From positions 703,974 to 767,973 of the forward strand of contig NZ_LISX01000001.1 in the NCBI RefSeq assembly GCF_001905465.1: DNA of 64,000 nucleotides, in the 5' to 3' direction. This DNA is from Kitasatospora sp. CB01950 (GTDB lineage Bacteria > Actinomycetota > Actinomycetes > Streptomycetales > Streptomycetaceae). A program made the position numbers and the translations under genes. The notes beneath the pieces were generated by a model. The model had not been told where the DNA came from and searched no databases. It saw only the letters and a list, made by a program, of their open reading frames with translations. This document shows positions 8,262 to 16,206 of this stretch, piece by piece; position 1 is the stretch's first letter, and each line of letters begins with the position of its first letter.

Positions 8262-8297
8262 GTAGTCGATCGGGGGATGCAACTCCCGATCGGCTAC
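8262..8297 (+). terminator. Hairpin between tRNA-Met and rpmG
   Basis: GTAGTCGATCGGG (8262-8274) pairs with CCCGATCGGCTAC (8285-8297) with one G-T pair. It lies 6 nt after tRNA-Met and is followed by TCTTGTCTGTG. It could terminate the tRNA transcript or act as a processing site upstream of rpmG. Confidence 0.6.
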
Positions 8298-8339
8298 TCT
8301 TGTCTGTGTTCTTATTCGTTGTCCCAGGAAGGCACTCCC

Positions 8340-8504
8340 GTGGCTGCCACCGACGTCCGCCCGAAGATCACGCTGGCCTGCGTGGAGTGCAAGGAGCGGA
8401 ACTACATCACCAAGAAGAACCGGCGTAACGACCCGGACCGTCTTGAGATGAAGAAGCACTGCCCGCGTTGCAACTCTCACACGGCGCACCGCGAGACCCG
8501 CTGA
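8340..8504 (+). CDS. rpmG: 50S ribosomal protein L33, zinc-ribbon form
   Basis: The 54-residue protein [10 protein letters not shown]... belongs to the L33 family of the large subunit, near the E site. It keeps both CxxC pairs, C14/C17 (CVEC) and C41/C44 (CPRC), so this is the zinc-binding C+ form; many streptomycetes also carry a zinc-independent copy elsewhere. GTG 8340 is preceded by AGGAAGG. It follows tRNA-Thr and tRNA-Met, the same neighbours as in other actinobacteria. Confidence 0.97.
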   Translation: MAATDVRPKITLACVECKERNYITKKNRRNDPDRLEMKKHCPRCNSHTAHRETR

Positions 8505-8513
8505 CTTTGCCTC

Positions 8514-8554
8514 GACTCCAGGCCGCACCCCACCTCGGGGCGCGGCCTGGAGTC
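8514..8554 (+). terminator. Terminator after rpmG
   Basis: GACTCCAGGCCGC (8514-8526) pairs perfectly with 8542-8554 and is followed by ATTTCT. It lies 10 nt after the rpmG stop. Confidence 0.85.
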
Positions 8555-8626
8555 ATTTCTGCATGACGGACCGGACGGGCCGGACGGACCGGACCGGCCG
8601 AGGTCGAACCACCGGAGGAGTTGCCC

Positions 8627-9088
8627 ATGCCGCTCGACCCTTCGTTCATCGGGCGGACCTACCCGCCCACCGCGCCGTACGAGGTCGGCCGGGAGAAGAT
8701 CCGCGAGTTCGCGGCCGCGATCGGTGACGCGAACCCGGCGTACACCGATGCCGAGGCGGCCAAGTCGCTCGGCCACCCGGACGTGATCGCCCCGCCGACC
8801 TTCCCGTTCATGCTGTCCTTCCAGGCGGCGGCGCAGGTGGTGAACGACCCGGAGCTGGGGCTGGACTACAGCCGGGTGGTGCACGGCGACCAGAAGTTCG
8901 TCTACTCCCGCCCGGCGCGGGCCGGTGACCGGCTCTCGGTGACGATCTCGATCGACGCGATCAAGTCGCTGGCCGGCAACGACGTGCTGACGGTCCGTGG
9001 CGAGGTGCACGACACCAGCGGCGAGCACGTGGTGACGTCGATCATGACGCTGGTGGCGCGCGCCGCCGACGAAGCCGGGGAGGAGTGA
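8627..9088 (+). CDS. FAS1-like MaoC dehydratase, HadA-type subunit
   Basis: This 153-residue hot-dog-fold protein begins MPLDPSFIGRTYPPTAPYEVGREKIREFAAAIGD, the N-terminal MaoC-like family that includes mycobacterial HadA. HadA lacks the catalytic Asp/His pair and supplies the acyl-binding tunnel to its HadB partner. ATG 8627 is preceded by GGAGGAG at 8614-8620, which favours it over the TTG 6 nt upstream. Its stop overlaps the partner gene region at 9085-9091. In mycobacteria, hadA also directly follows rpmG2 and precedes tRNA-Trp/secE, so this is conserved synteny. The substrate here is unknown because these bacteria lack mycolic acids. Confidence 0.88.
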   Translation: MPLDPSFIGRTYPPTAPYEVGREKIREFAAAIGDANPAYTDAEAAKSLGHPDVIAPPTFPFMLSFQAAAQVVNDPELGLDYSRVVHGDQKFVYSRPARAGDRLSVTISIDAIKSLAGNDVLTVRGEVHDTSGEHVVTSIMTLVARAADEAGEE

Positions 9089-9090
9089 CC

Positions 9091-9513
9091 GTGGCGGTCC
9101 GCTTTGACGAGGTCCAGGTCGGCACCGAGCTGCCGGCCCAGTCGTTCCCGGTGACCCGGGCCGCGCTGGTCCAGTACGCGGGAGCGTCGGGGGACTTCAA
9201 CCCGATCCACTGGAACGAGAAGTTCGCCCTTGAGGTCGGCCTGCCGGACGTGATCGCGCACGGCATGTTCACCATGGCCGAGGCCGCCCGGGTGGTCACC
9301 GACTGGGTCGGCGACCCGGCCGCGGTGGTCGAGTACGGCGTCCGCTTCACCAAGCCCGTGGTCGTCCCGAACGACGGCGTCGGCGCGGTGATCGAGGTCA
9401 CCGGCAAGGTCGCCGCGCTGCTCGACGACAACCGGGTGCGGGTGGACCTGGTGGCGACCAGCGCCGGCCAGAAGGTCCTGGGCATGTCCCGGGCCGTCGT
9501 GCAGCTGGGCTGA
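9091..9513 (+). CDS. MaoC family (R)-hydratase, HadB-type subunit
   Basis: This 140-residue hot-dog protein carries the hydratase-2 motif SGDFNPIHWN, with catalytic Asp and His, so it should be the active subunit pairing with the HadA-like protein to dehydrate or hydrate (3R)-hydroxyacyl thioesters. GTG 9091 is preferred because GGGGAGGAG ends about 6 nt before it; an in-frame GTG at 9085 overlaps the upstream TGA and would leave no spacing. The two genes are clearly co-translated. Confidence 0.88.
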   Translation: MAVRFDEVQVGTELPAQSFPVTRAALVQYAGASGDFNPIHWNEKFALEVGLPDVIAHGMFTMAEAARVVTDWVGDPAAVVEYGVRFTKPVVVPNDGVGAVIEVTGKVAALLDDNRVRVDLVATSAGQKVLGMSRAVVQLG

Positions 9514-9560
9514 GAGCACGTACCCCCGGGGCCCTGCCGGGCGCCCGGGGTTCCGGCCGC

Positions 9561-9590
9561 TTGCCAAAGTTATTGGCCAATCACTAATCT
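9561..9590 (+). promoter_or_regulatory. TetR gene promoter, leaderless
   Basis: TTGCCA (9561-9566) and TAATCT (9585-9590) are separated by 18 bp. The expected start point, about 7 nt after the -10, coincides with ATG 9598, and no ribosome binding site precedes that ATG. The operator fills the spacer, so repression would block polymerase directly. Confidence 0.65.
9566..9584. promoter_or_regulatory. Operator copy 1 of the TetR regulator
   Basis: AAAGTTATTGGCCAATCAC contains the palindrome ATTGGCCAAT and matches the copy before the transporter (10214-10232) at 17 of 19 positions; the two differences fall at the symmetric centre. Together they indicate one regulator binding both promoters. Confidence 0.75.
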
Positions 9591-9597
9591 CTTCCGC

Positions 9598-10170
9598 ATG
9601 GCCAGGAACAGTATCCGGATGTCCGCCGAGGAGCGGCGCGAGAGCGTCGTCCGCGCGGCCATGGTGGAGTTCGCCCGGGGCGGGTACCGGGGCACCTCCA
9701 CCGAGGCGATCGCCCGTCGGGTGGGTGTCTCGCAGCCGTACCTGTTCCGGCTCTTCCCGAACAAGCAGGCGATCTTCGAGGCGGCCTGCGAGTACTGCAT
9801 CGAGGAGACCTGGCGGGTCTTCGACCGCGCGTCGGAGGGGCTGACGGGGGAGGCGGCGCAGGACGCGATGTCGCGCGCGTACGTGGATCTGATCGAGGAC
9901 CGCGAGCAGGTCATGATGCAGATGCAGATGTACGTGTCGGTGTTCGCGGCGGAGTCGACCGGCGACGTCCAGGTCGGCGAGACGGCCCGGGCGGCCTGGC
10001 TGCGGCTGTTCGAGCGGATCGAGGAGCGGATCGGTGGCAGCCGCAAGGAGGCCACCCAGTTCATGGCCTACGGCATGCTGATCAACACCCTGGTAGGACT
10101 GGGGTACCCGAAGGATCATCGGATCTGGGCCGAGTTCGAGGGGTACGGCAAGCAGGCCGGGGGCTGCTGA
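9598..10170 (+). CDS. TetR family transcriptional repressor
   Basis: The 190-residue protein has an N-terminal TetR helix-turn-helix (residues ~16-62: VVRAAMVEFARGGYRG, EAIARRVGVSQPYLFRLFPN) and a helical ligand-binding C-terminal domain containing an unusual Met/Gln run, QVMMQMQMYVSV, near residue 105. It most likely represses itself and the downstream exporter through the shared operator. The start is the ATG 9598 with no Shine-Dalgarno sequence, consistent with a leaderless message. The inducing ligand cannot be read from sequence. Confidence 0.9.
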   Translation: MARNSIRMSAEERRESVVRAAMVEFARGGYRGTSTEAIARRVGVSQPYLFRLFPNKQAIFEAACEYCIEETWRVFDRASEGLTGEAAQDAMSRAYVDLIEDREQVMMQMQMYVSVFAAESTGDVQVGETARAAWLRLFERIEERIGGSRKEATQFMAYGMLINTLVGLGYPKDHRIWAEFEGYGKQAGGC

Positions 10171-10213
10171 GGCGCTCCGCCCGGGTGGCGGCGCGCCCTT
10201 TTTTCGGCCCACG

Positions 10214-10232
10214 AAAGTTATTGATCAATCAC
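10214..10232. promoter_or_regulatory. Operator copy 2 before the MFS exporter
   Basis: AAAGTTATTGATCAATCAC carries the palindrome ATTGATCAAT and lies 21-39 bp before the exporter GTG. Its near identity to the site upstream of the tetR gene marks it as the second operator. Confidence 0.75.
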
Positions 10233-10252
10233 AACCTAGGGGGAAATCCATC

Positions 10253-11680
10253 GTGAACAGGCAAGCCGTCTGGACCCTGGTGGTCGTCAGCACGGCCAGC
10301 TTCATGGCGGGGCTGGACAACCTGGTGGTCACCACCGCACTGCCCGCGATCCGCGCCGACCTGGGCGGCGGCCTCGCCGACCTGGAGTGGACGGTGAGCG
10401 CCTACACCCTGACCTTCGCGGTCCTGCTGATGCTCGGCGCGGCCCTCGGCGACCGGTTCGGCCGCCGCCGGATGTTCCTGATCGGCCTGACCGTCTTCAC
10501 CTCCGGCTCGGCCGCCGCCGCGCTCGCCCCGAACATCGGCGCGCTGATCGCCGCCCGCGCCGTCCAGGGTGCCGGCGCGGCGATCACCATGCCGCTCACC
10601 CTGACCCTGCTGGCCGCCGCCGTGCCCGCCGCCAGGCGCGGTGCCGCGATCGGCATCTGGTCCGCCGTCGGCGGACTTGCGGTCTCGGTCGGGCCGCTGA
10701 TCGGCGGCAGCCTCACCGAGCACTTCTCCTGGCAGTGGATCTTCTGGGTGAACGTCCCCGTCGGCCTGGCCCTGCTGCCGATCGCCCGCGCCAAGCTGGC
10801 CGAGAGCCGCGGCGAGAACCCCCGGCTGGACGTCCCCGGCACCCTGCTGGTCAGCGTCGGCCTGTTCGGCATCGTCCTCGGCCTGATCCGCGGCAACCCC
10901 GACGGCTGGACCGACCCGCTCGTGCTCACCTCGCTGATCGGCGGCGTCCTGCTGCTGCTTGCCTTCGTCGGGTACGAGCTGCGCTGGGCGCAGCGGCCGA
11001 TGCTGCCGATGCGACTGTTCCGCAACCGGGCGTTCAGCGCCGTCAACTCGGCCAGCCTGCTGATGTACCTCGGCATGTTCGGCTCGACCTTCCTGATCAG
11101 CCAGTGGTTCCAGGGCGTCGGCGGCTACAGCCCCGAACAGGCAGGCCTGCGGATGCTCCCGTGGACGGGCATGCCGCTGCTGGTCGCCCCGCTCGCCGGA
11201 CTGCTCGCCGACCGGATCGGCGGTCGGCCCCTGGTCGTCGCCGGCCTCGCCCTGCAGGCCCTCGGGCTCGCCGGATACGCCCTGCTGATCGACCACTCCG
11301 CCGGGTACGGGCAGCAGGTGCCGATCCTGATGGTCTGCGGCATCGGCATGTCGCTGTACTTCGCGCCCACCGCCAACCTGGTGCTGGCCAGCGTCCGGCC
11401 CGCGGAGCAGGGCATCGCCTCCGGCGCCAACAATGCGATGCGCGAGGTCGGCGGGGCGCTCGGGGTGGCCGTGCTGTCCGCCGTCTTCTCCGCACAGGGC
11501 GGCTACGACAGTGCCACCGCCTTCACCGACGGCATCGTCCCCGCGCTGGTGGTCGGCGCCGCCGTGGTCGCGGCCGGATCCGTAGTCGCGGCGCTCGTCC
11601 CGAGCCGGCACGGCATGCGGGTCCCGGTGAAGGTCGCCGACCACCCCGTCCCGGCCGCCGCCGAGGTCGCCCGCTCCTGA
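10253..11680 (+). CDS. MFS drug exporter, DHA2 (EmrB/QacA, 14-TM) family
   Basis: This 475-residue integral membrane protein starts with the DHA2 motif FMAGLDNLVVTTALPAI (motif D1), then motif A GDRFGRRRMF, then RAVQGAGAAI and motif C-like SVGPLIGGSL. About 14 hydrophobic segments are visible. Such proteins export cationic or hydrophobic drugs by proton antiport. GTG 10253 follows AGGGGGA by 8 nt. Control by the upstream TetR is inferred from the duplicated operator. The gene ends 18 nt before an 11-bp terminator hairpin. Confidence 0.92.
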   Translation: MNRQAVWTLVVVSTASFMAGLDNLVVTTALPAIRADLGGGLADLEWTVSAYTLTFAVLLMLGAALGDRFGRRRMFLIGLTVFTSGSAAAALAPNIGALIAARAVQGAGAAITMPLTLTLLAAAVPAARRGAAIGIWSAVGGLAVSVGPLIGGSLTEHFSWQWIFWVNVPVGLALLPIARAKLAESRGENPRLDVPGTLLVSVGLFGIVLGLIRGNPDGWTDPLVLTSLIGGVLLLLAFVGYELRWAQRPMLPMRLFRNRAFSAVNSASLLMYLGMFGSTFLISQWFQGVGGYSPEQAGLRMLPWTGMPLLVAPLAGLLADRIGGRPLVVAGLALQALGLAGYALLIDHSAGYGQQVPILMVCGIGMSLYFAPTANLVLASVRPAEQGIASGANNAMREVGGALGVAVLSAVFSAQGGYDSATAFTDGIVPALVVGAAVVAAGSVVAALVPSRHGMRVPVKVADHPVPAAAEVARS

Positions 11681-11698
11681 ACCGGCCCGCCGCAGCGA

Positions 11699-11723
11699 CC
11701 GCCCGCCGGGTTCCGGCGGGCGG
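11699..11723 (+). terminator. Terminator hairpin after the MFS gene, abutting the murB promoter
   Basis: CCGCCCGCCGG (11699-11709) pairs perfectly with CCGGCGGGCGG (11713-11723) around loop GTT. The murB -10 element starts 2 nt after it, so terminator and promoter are fused. Confidence 0.75.
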
Positions 11724-11724
11724 T

Positions 11725-11730
11725 TACGCT
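11725..11730 (+). promoter_or_regulatory. murB -10 element, leaderless start
   Basis: TACGCT ends 6 nt before GTG 11737, so transcription should begin at or next to the start codon. No Shine-Dalgarno and no good -35 are visible. Confidence 0.45.
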
Positions 11731-11736
11731 GGGGCG

Positions 11737-12777
11737 GTGATTGAGCAGATGGACGCACCGCTGGCCCCGTTGACGACGCTGCGCCTCGGCGGCCCCGCCC
11801 GCCGACTGGTGACGGCCGAGACGGACGCCGAGGTGGTCGCCGCCATCCGCGCCGCCGACCGGGCCGGCGAGCCGCTGCTGGTGATCGGCGGCGGCTCCAA
11901 CCTGGTGATCTCCGACGCCGGCTTCCCCGGCACCGTCCTGCGGATCGCCACCACCGGCTTCACCCTGGACGGCACCCTGCTGGAGCTCGCCGCCGGCGAG
12001 GTCTGGTCGGACGCGGTGGCCCGCACCGTAGACGCGGGCCTCGCGGGCATCGAGTTCCTGGCCGGCATCCCGGGCTCGGCCGGCGCGACGCCCGTACAGA
12101 ACGTCGGCGCGTACGGCCAGGAGGTCGCCGAGACCATCACCGAGGTCGTCGCCTTCGACCGCCTGCTCGACGAGACGGTGACGCTGGCGGGCGCCGACTG
12201 CGCCTTCTCCTACCGGCACAGCCGCTTCAAGGCCGACCCGGACCGCTACGTGGTGCTGCGGGTCCGCTTCCGGCTCGCCGACGAGGGCGGCCTGTCCTCC
12301 CCGGTGAAGTACGCCGAGGTGGCCCGCTCGCTCGGCGTCGAGGCCGAGCAGCGGGTGAAGCTCGCCGAGGCGCACGCCGAGGTGCTGCGGCTGCGGGCCG
12401 GCAAGGGCATGGTGCTCGACCCGGCCGACCACGACACCTGGTCGGCGGGCTCGTTCTTCACCAACCCTGTCCTGACGGACGCTCAATTCGCCGACTTCAC
12501 CGCCACGTTGGGCGAACTCAAGGCCCCCGGCTACCCGGCCGGCGAGGGTCGCACCAAGACCTCCGCGGCCTGGCTGATCGACAACGCGGGCTTCCGCAAG
12601 GGCCACGGCGCCGGCCCCGCCACGCTCTCCACCAAGCACACCCTGGCCCTCACCAACCGCGGCTCCGCCACCACCGAGGACCTGCTCGCACTGGCCCGCG
12701 AGGTGCGGGACGGCGTACGGGCGGCCTTCGGGGTGGACCTCGTCAACGAGCCGGTGATGGTCGGCGTCAGTCTCTAG
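11737..12777 (+). CDS. murB: UDP-N-acetylenolpyruvoylglucosamine reductase
   Basis: MurB reduces UDP-GlcNAc-enolpyruvate to UDP-MurNAc with NADPH and FAD, the second committed step of peptidoglycan synthesis in the cytoplasm. The 346-residue protein shows LTTLRLGGPARRL at the N-terminus, the FAD motif VIGGGSNLVISD (residues 49-60), GIPGSAGATPVQNVGAYGQE, the catalytic serine in SAGSFFTNP near 238, and NEPVMVG at the end. The length and the long loop after LRVRFRL resemble type I MurB. Start GTG 11737 suits a leaderless message. The stop codon overlaps that of the convergent add gene. Confidence 0.95.
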   Translation: MIEQMDAPLAPLTTLRLGGPARRLVTAETDAEVVAAIRAADRAGEPLLVIGGGSNLVISDAGFPGTVLRIATTGFTLDGTLLELAAGEVWSDAVARTVDAGLAGIEFLAGIPGSAGATPVQNVGAYGQEVAETITEVVAFDRLLDETVTLAGADCAFSYRHSRFKADPDRYVVLRVRFRLADEGGLSSPVKYAEVARSLGVEAEQRVKLAEAHAEVLRLRAGKGMVLDPADHDTWSAGSFFTNPVLTDAQFADFTATLGELKAPGYPAGEGRTKTSAAWLIDNAGFRKGHGAGPATLSTKHTLALTNRGSATTEDLLALAREVRDGVRAAFGVDLVNEPVMVGVSL

Positions 12778-13838
12778 AGCGAAACCGCCTCGCGCCGGCC
12801 CGAAAGCGCCGGTGCGGGCTCGTTCACCAGCCAGGCGTCGATGTCCGCCAGCAGGTCCTTGACGACGTGCTCCGGCGCCCGCGAGGAGCGCACCGACTGC
12901 CGTGCCAGCTCGGCCAGTTCGGCGTCGGTGAAGGCGTGCGACTCGCGGGCCAGCGCGTACTGGTCGGCCAGCCGGGAGCCGAACAGCAGCGGGTCGTCGG
13001 CGCCCAGCGCCAGCGGCACCCCGGCCTCGAACAGGGCGCGCAGCGGGACGTCCTCGGGCCGCTCGTAGACACCGAGTGCGACGTTCGAGGCCGGGCAGAC
13101 CTCGCAGGTCACCTGCCGGTCGGCGAGCCGCTGCAGCAGTCGCGGGTCCTCGGCGGCCCGCACGCCGTGGCCGATCCGCCCGGCGCCCAGGTCGTCCAGG
13201 CAGTCGCGCACCGAACCCGGCCCGGCCAGCTCCCCGCCGTGCGGCGCGGCCAGCAGTCCGCCGGCCCGCGCGATCGCGAACGCCCGGTCGAAGTCCCGTG
13301 CCAGGCCCCGCCGTTCGTCGTTCGACAGGCCGAAGCCGATGACGCCCTGATCGGTGTAGCGGACGGCCAGCCGGGCCAGCGTGCGGGCATCCATCGGCGA
13401 CCTCATCCGGTTCGCGGCGACCAGCACCCGGATGCCCACCCCGGTGGCCTCGGAGGCCTCCCGGACGGCGTCCAGGATCAGTTCCAGGGTGGGGGTCAGC
13501 CCGCCCAGCAGCGGCGCGTACGAGGTCGGGTCGACCTGGATCTCCAGCCAGCGGGAGCCGTCGGCGCGCTCGTCCTCGGCGGTCTCCAGGACCAGCCGGC
13601 GGATGTCGGACTCGTCGCGCAGGCAGGACCGCGCGGTGTCGTACAGCCGCTGGAACCGGAACCAGCCGCGTTCGTCGGTCGCCCGCAGTTTCGGCGGATG
13701 GCCCGAGCTCAGCGCCTCCGGCAGCCGGATGCCGTTCTTGTCGGCGAGTTCGAGCAGCGTCGCGGGGCGCATCGAACCGGTGAAGTGCAGGTGGAGGTGG
13801 GCCTTCGGGAGGCTCCGGACATCACGCAGGCGATCCAT
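12774..13838 (-). CDS. add: Adenosine deaminase
   Basis: This 354-residue TIM-barrel enzyme deaminates adenosine to inosine in purine salvage. Signature residues are all present: KAHLHLHFTGS (H14, H16, H18), HGGE (H200, E203), GHG (H224), CPASN and GADDP (D281, D282). It is the streptomycete add type with FTGS in place of the usual LDGS. The stop codon shares CTAG (12774-12777) with murB on the opposite strand. A CAGGAT -10 lies 6 nt before ATG 13838 and no ribosome site is obvious, so this mRNA may also be leaderless. Confidence 0.93.
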   Translation of the reverse strand: MDRLRDVRSLPKAHLHLHFTGSMRPATLLELADKNGIRLPEALSSGHPPKLRATDERGWFRFQRLYDTARSCLRDESDIRRLVLETAEDERADGSRWLEIQVDPTSYAPLLGGLTPTLELILDAVREASEATGVGIRVLVAANRMRSPMDARTLARLAVRYTDQGVIGFGLSNDERRGLARDFDRAFAIARAGGLLAAPHGGELAGPGSVRDCLDDLGAGRIGHGVRAAEDPRLLQRLADRQVTCEVCPASNVALGVYERPEDVPLRALFEAGVPLALGADDPLLFGSRLADQYALARESHAFTDAELAELARQSVRSSRAPEHVVKDLLADIDAWLVNEPAPALSGRREAVSL

Positions 13839-13885
13839 TCACCGATCCTGCCGCATAACCGCCCGAAACCGGAACCGCCCCCCGT

Positions 13886-13907
13886 ACCTCGCCCGAACGG
13901 GTGAGGT
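13886..13907 (-). terminator. Hairpin between aspC and add
   Basis: ACCTCGCCC (13886-13894) pairs with GGGTGAGGT (13899-13907) with one G-T pair, 27 nt after the aspC stop. It may terminate aspC transcription. Confidence 0.5.
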
Positions 13908-13933
13908 GCGAGGGGCGGCAGGAGCCCGGAAGG

Positions 13934-15172
13934 TCAGGCGCGGGCCTCGCCCAGCAGCTTCTGCATCCGGCTGACGCCCTCGACCAGATCGGCGTCGCCC
14001 AGCGCGTACGACAGCCGCAGGTAGCCCGGGGTGCCGAAGGCCTCGCCGGGGACGACCGCGACCTCGGCCTCGTCCAGGATCAGCGCGGCCAGCTCGGCGG
14101 AGGTCTGCGGGCGCTTGCCGCGGATCTCCTTGCCCAGCAGCGACTTGACGGACGGGTAGGCGTAGAACGCGCCCTGCGGCTCGGGACAGTACACGCCCTC
14201 GATCTCGTTCAGCATCGCCACGACGGTGCGGCGGCGACGGTCGAACGCGGTCTTCATCTCGTCCACCGCGGACAGGTCGCCGGCCACCGCCGCCAGCGCG
14301 GCGCGCTGCGCCACGTTGGAGACGTTCGAGGTGGCGTGCGACTGCAGGTTGGCGGCGGCGGCCACCACGTCCTTCGGGCCGATCATCCAGCCCACCCGCC
14401 AGCCGGTCATGGCGTAGGTCTTCGCCACGCCGTTGACCACGATGCACTTGTCGGCCAGCTCGGGCAGCAGGGCCGGCAGCGAGGTGAAGGTCGTGTCGCC
14501 GTAGACCAGGTGCTCATAGATCTCGTCGGTGAGCACCCACAGGTTGTGCTCCAGCGCCCAGCGGCCGATCGCCTCGGCCTCGGCCTCGGTGTACACCGCG
14601 CCGGTCGGGTTGGACGGCGAGACGAACAGCACCACCTTGGTGTTCTCGGTGCGCGCGGCCTCCAGCTGCTCCACCGAGACCTTGTAGCCGCTGGTCTCGT
14701 CCGCGACGACCTCGACCGGGGTGCCGCCGGCGAGCTTCACGGCCTCCGGGTAGGTGGTCCAGTACGGGGCCGGGATGATCACCTCGTCGTTCGGGTCGAG
14801 GATCGCGGCGAAGGCGTTGTAGATCGCCTGCTTGCCGCCGTTGGTCACCAGCACCTGCGAGGCGTCCACCTGGTAGCCGGAGTCGCGCAGCGTCTTGGCG
14901 GCGATCGCGGCCTTCAGCTCCGGCAGGCCGCCGGCCGGGGTGTAGCGGTGGTTCGCCGGGTCCTGGCAGGCGGCGACGGCCGCGTCGACGATGTAGCCGG
15001 GGGTCGGGAAGTCGGGCTCGCCGGCGCCGAAGCCGATCACCGGACGGCCGGCCGCCTTGAGGGCCTTGGCCTTGGCGTCGACCGCGAGGGTGGCCGACTC
15101 GGCGATGGCGCCGACCCGGGCGGAGACCCGGCGGTTCGCGGGGGAGACGTTCTCGGGGGTGGGTGCGCTCAT
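13934..15172 (-). CDS. aspC: Pyridoxal-phosphate aspartate aminotransferase (class I/II)
   Basis: The 412-residue PLP enzyme transfers the amino group between aspartate and 2-oxoglutarate. Landmarks are [23 protein letters not shown], the substrate loop [11 protein letters not shown], the PLP-lysine motif [14 protein letters not shown] (K251) and [15 protein letters not shown]. It belongs to the prokaryotic type-Ib group that some bacteria also use for prephenate. ATG 15172 matches the usual N-terminus (MSAPTP...SARVGAI); upstream in-frame starts at 15181 and 15223 are less likely. It is divergent from the tRNA-Trp/secE transcription unit. Confidence 0.92.
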   Translation of the reverse strand: MSAPTPENVSPANRRVSARVGAIAESATLAVDAKAKALKAAGRPVIGFGAGEPDFPTPGYIVDAAVAACQDPANHRYTPAGGLPELKAAIAAKTLRDSGYQVDASQVLVTNGGKQAIYNAFAAILDPNDEVIIPAPYWTTYPEAVKLAGGTPVEVVADETSGYKVSVEQLEAARTENTKVVLFVSPSNPTGAVYTEAEAEAIGRWALEHNLWVLTDEIYEHLVYGDTTFTSLPALLPELADKCIVVNGVAKTYAMTGWRVGWMIGPKDVVAAAANLQSHATSNVSNVAQRAALAAVAGDLSAVDEMKTAFDRRRRTVVAMLNEIEGVYCPEPQGAFYAYPSVKSLLGKEIRGKRPQTSAELAALILDEAEVAVVPGEAFGTPGYLRLSYALGDADLVEGVSRMQKLLGEARA

Positions 15173-15321
15173 GTCTTGCATGGTCCCAGACCGCACAGGC
15201 GGCGGGCATCGCGGTTCCACCATGCGTACCGGCGCGTTCCATCATCCGTACGCCGCGGCCGAACGGGTGAGCTCCCGCCGCCGGCCGGGTGAGCCCGTCG
15301 GGCGGATCGCGGTGAATGAGG

Positions 15322-15351
15322 TTCGACCAATCGGCGAAGAACCCGTACACT
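15322..15351 (+). promoter_or_regulatory. Promoter of tRNA-Trp/secE/nusG
   Basis: TTCGAC (15322-15327) and TACACT (15346-15351) are spaced by 18 bp, about 100 bp upstream of tRNA-Trp. A second weaker -10 (TAGGTT, 15418-15423) lies nearer the tRNA. Confidence 0.6.
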
Positions 15352-15453
15352 CACTGCTCGATGGCTCCCAAGTGCGGATCCTTCGGCCGGGTACACCACA
15401 CGGCCGGGTGGATACGGTAGGTTGGGGCCAACGACGGAGCCGCAAGGTTCCGA

Positions 15454-15526
15454 AGGGCACTAGCTCAATTGGTAGAGCACCGGTCTCCAAAACCGGCGGT
15501 TGGGGGTTCGAGTCCCTCGTGCCCTG
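15454..15526 (+). tRNA. tRNA-Trp (CCA)
   Basis: AGGGCAC pairs with GTGCCCT and the discriminator is G at 15526, as expected for bacterial tRNA-Trp. The anticodon loop CTCCAAA gives CCA at 15487-15489. It precedes secE, a conserved actinobacterial order. Confidence 0.96.
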
Positions 15527-15542
15527 CAGCTCGATTCGTTCC

Positions 15543-15574
15543 AAGCCCGTTCGCTCCGAAGAGCGAGCGGGCTT
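15543..15574 (+). terminator. Hairpin between tRNA-Trp and secE
   Basis: AAGCCCGTTCGCTC (15543-15556) pairs with GAGCGAGCGGGCTT (15561-15574) around CGAA with one G-T pair. It may terminate or process the tRNA transcript before secE. Confidence 0.65.
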
Positions 15575-15668
15575 GATGCGGAGAGGGCCCCGCCCAGCAC
15601 TGCTTTCGCCGGATCGCCCGTGCACCAGGCACGGTAGCTCCGCAGGACCCGGATTCAGGTGAGGACGA

Positions 15669-16028
15669 GTGACGGAGACCACGGGCTCCACCGCAACGCC
15701 TGAGAGCGGCAACCCCGAGGGGGCCGACGCGGCGGACGAGACCACCGCGGACGGCAAGCTGTCCCGGCGTGAGCGTCGGCGTGCCAACAAGGCGTCCGGC
15801 GACGAGGGTGGCAAGAAGTCCGGCAAGCGGGCCAAGAAGGGCCCGTTCGCCCGCATGGGCATCTTCTACCGCCAGATCATCGCCGAACTGCGCAAGGTCG
15901 TCTGGCCCACCCGCAGTCAGCTGATCCAGTACACCACCGTCGTGGTGGTCTTCGTGATCGTGCTGATGCTGCTGGTCGCCGGTCTCGACTGGGTCTTCGC
16001 CAAGGGAGCCTTCTGGCTCTTCGGCTGA
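15669..16028 (+). CDS. secE: Preprotein translocase subunit SecE
   Basis: This 119-residue protein is an essential partner of SecY and SecG in the export channel. The first ~60 residues are a charged, disordered extension (acidic, then Arg/Lys-rich: LSRRERRRANK, KKSGKRAKKG). The conserved core follows: FYRQIIAELRKVVWPTRSQLIQYT and one membrane helix (VVVVFVIVLMLLVAGLDWVF). A single-TM SecE is normal outside enterobacteria. GTG 15669 is preceded by GGTGAGG. nusG follows in the same direction beyond a strong hairpin. Confidence 0.95.
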   Translation: MTETTGSTATPESGNPEGADAADETTADGKLSRRERRRANKASGDEGGKKSGKRAKKGPFARMGIFYRQIIAELRKVVWPTRSQLIQYTTVVVVFVIVLMLLVAGLDWVFAKGAFWLFG

Positions 16029-16087
16029 CGCCCGATCAGTCCGACCGAAACCGGGATCCCCGCGGAACCCGCACCGATACTCCACCC

Positions 16088-16118
16088 CGACCCGGGCCGA
16101 ACTCCTCGGCCCGGGTCG
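16088..16118 (+). terminator. 12-bp hairpin between secE and nusG
   Basis: CGACCCGGGCCG (16088-16099) pairs perfectly with 16107-16118 around a 7-nt loop. There is no T-tract. It could attenuate or stabilise the secE message. Confidence 0.55.
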
Positions 16119-16206
16119 AGCTGTCGGCGCGAACGGCCGTGGGCGACTACCGTTGAGTCGGTACTGTTGAGGTATCCGTTCCACAACCAGGAAAGAAGCA
16201 GCGACC

